From CAYQJL01 sp964573295 (lineage in GTDB: Bacteria; Eisenbacteria; RBG-16-71-46; CAIMUX01; WJJG01): a stretch of 64,000 bases of DNA. Made by a program: the position numbers and the translations under genes. The stretch lies in contig CAZNJE010000013.1 in the NCBI GenBank assembly GCA_964573295.1, positions 1 through 64,000 on the forward strand, written 5' to 3'. This document shows, piece after piece, positions 63,801-64,000 of this stretch; the first letter of the stretch is position 1; each line of letters begins with the position of its first letter. The notes under the pieces are model-generated. The model did no database searches. It was not told the origin of the DNA and was given only the letters and a program-made list of their open reading frames with translations.

Positions 63801-64000
63801 CGGATCCCGAGCTCCTGGAAAAGAAATTGGCCTTTGTCGAGACGTGTGTGAGTGAGCTTCGCTCGATGGCCGACCCCGGCCGCCTTGATTCCGATCTTCG
63901 CGAAGAGCGCTTCGTGGTTCACACCCTTCAAATCGCGATTCAGGCTGTGCTGGATGTCGGTGCGCACATCTGTGCAGCCGAGCGATTGGGTGAACCCCAA
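63797..64000 (+). CDS. hepT: HepT-type HEPN RNase toxin, N-terminal part
   Basis: The first 68 residues run off the window edge. GTG 63797 lies within the mntA stop. EERFVVHTLQIAIQAVLDVGAHICAAERLG is the HepT first-helix pattern. The catalytic R-x4-H and the target Tyr motif would lie beyond the edge, so activity cannot be judged. Confidence 0.8.
   Translation, partial: MTDPELLEKKLAFVETCVSELRSMADPGRLDSDLREERFVVHTLQIAIQAVLDVGAHICAAERLGEPQ

Overview
High-GC bacterial DNA (mid-60s percent by eye). Genes face both ways and many run as tightly overlapping pairs. The lineage signal is weak but consistent. Several secreted proteins (3897-7817, 12839-14632, 15095-15715, 20210-21256, 37904-39673) end in a FlgD-Ig-like module (pattern W-D-G-x-x-x-x-G-x-x-x-x-S-G-x-Y), as is common in FCB-group and candidate-phylum bacteria such as Eisenbacteria, Krumholzibacteriota or Latescibacterota. 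A glycyl-radical enzyme implies anaerobic or facultative life; two RND pumps, lipoproteins and a beta-barrel remnant imply a Gram-negative envelope. I saw no rRNA, complete tRNA, transposase, phage gene or CRISPR array.

Layout. 1-3.6 kb: decayed alpha/beta-hydrolase, GNAT acetyltransferase, TrkA-gated K+ channel, DUF454 membrane protein. 3.7-7.8 kb: large repetitive secreted protein. 8.3-11.8 kb: glycyl-radical activase and a HypD-like trans-4-hydroxy-L-proline dehydratase. 11.9-16.2 kb: secreted proteins and a zinc-ribbon protein. 16.4-20.2 kb: class II aldolase and a double glycosyltransferase. 20.2-28.4 kb: propeller protein, methyltransferase/sulfatase-like pair, purF, CDF transporter, lipoprotein hydrolase. 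28.7-32.2 kb: M16 peptidase pair (one active, one inactive). 32.5-37.8 kb: a four-gene overlapping operon holding a CDF transporter fused to an SPFH domain, HflC-like and HflK-like proteins, and an amylase-like lipoprotein lacking two catalytic residues. 37.9-39.7 kb: alkaline phosphatase. 40-45.8 kb: CzcA/CzcB-type metal efflux plus a Cys-rich small protein. 45.9-52.7 kb: broken DmpA-type peptidase, tex, free-Met-R-sulfoxide reductase, saccharopine-dehydrogenase-like gene with response regulator, voltage-gated channel, broken beta-lactamase-family gene. 52.8-58.6 kb: TolC/MFP/RND tripartite pump. 58.8-64 kb: RRM protein, beta-barrel pseudogene with an in-frame TGA, 968-aa propeller/TPR protein, and a MntA/HepT toxin-antitoxin pair cut by the window edge.

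Themes. (i) The SPFH operon is the best candidate for an undescribed system: metal transport appears physically tied to a membrane-microdomain scaffold. (ii) Short in-frame minisatellites (12-18 bp units) expand disordered loops in many proteins, even inside the ferredoxin insert of the activase. (iii) Five decaying genes occur, two of which keep both ends and have lost the catalytic middle.
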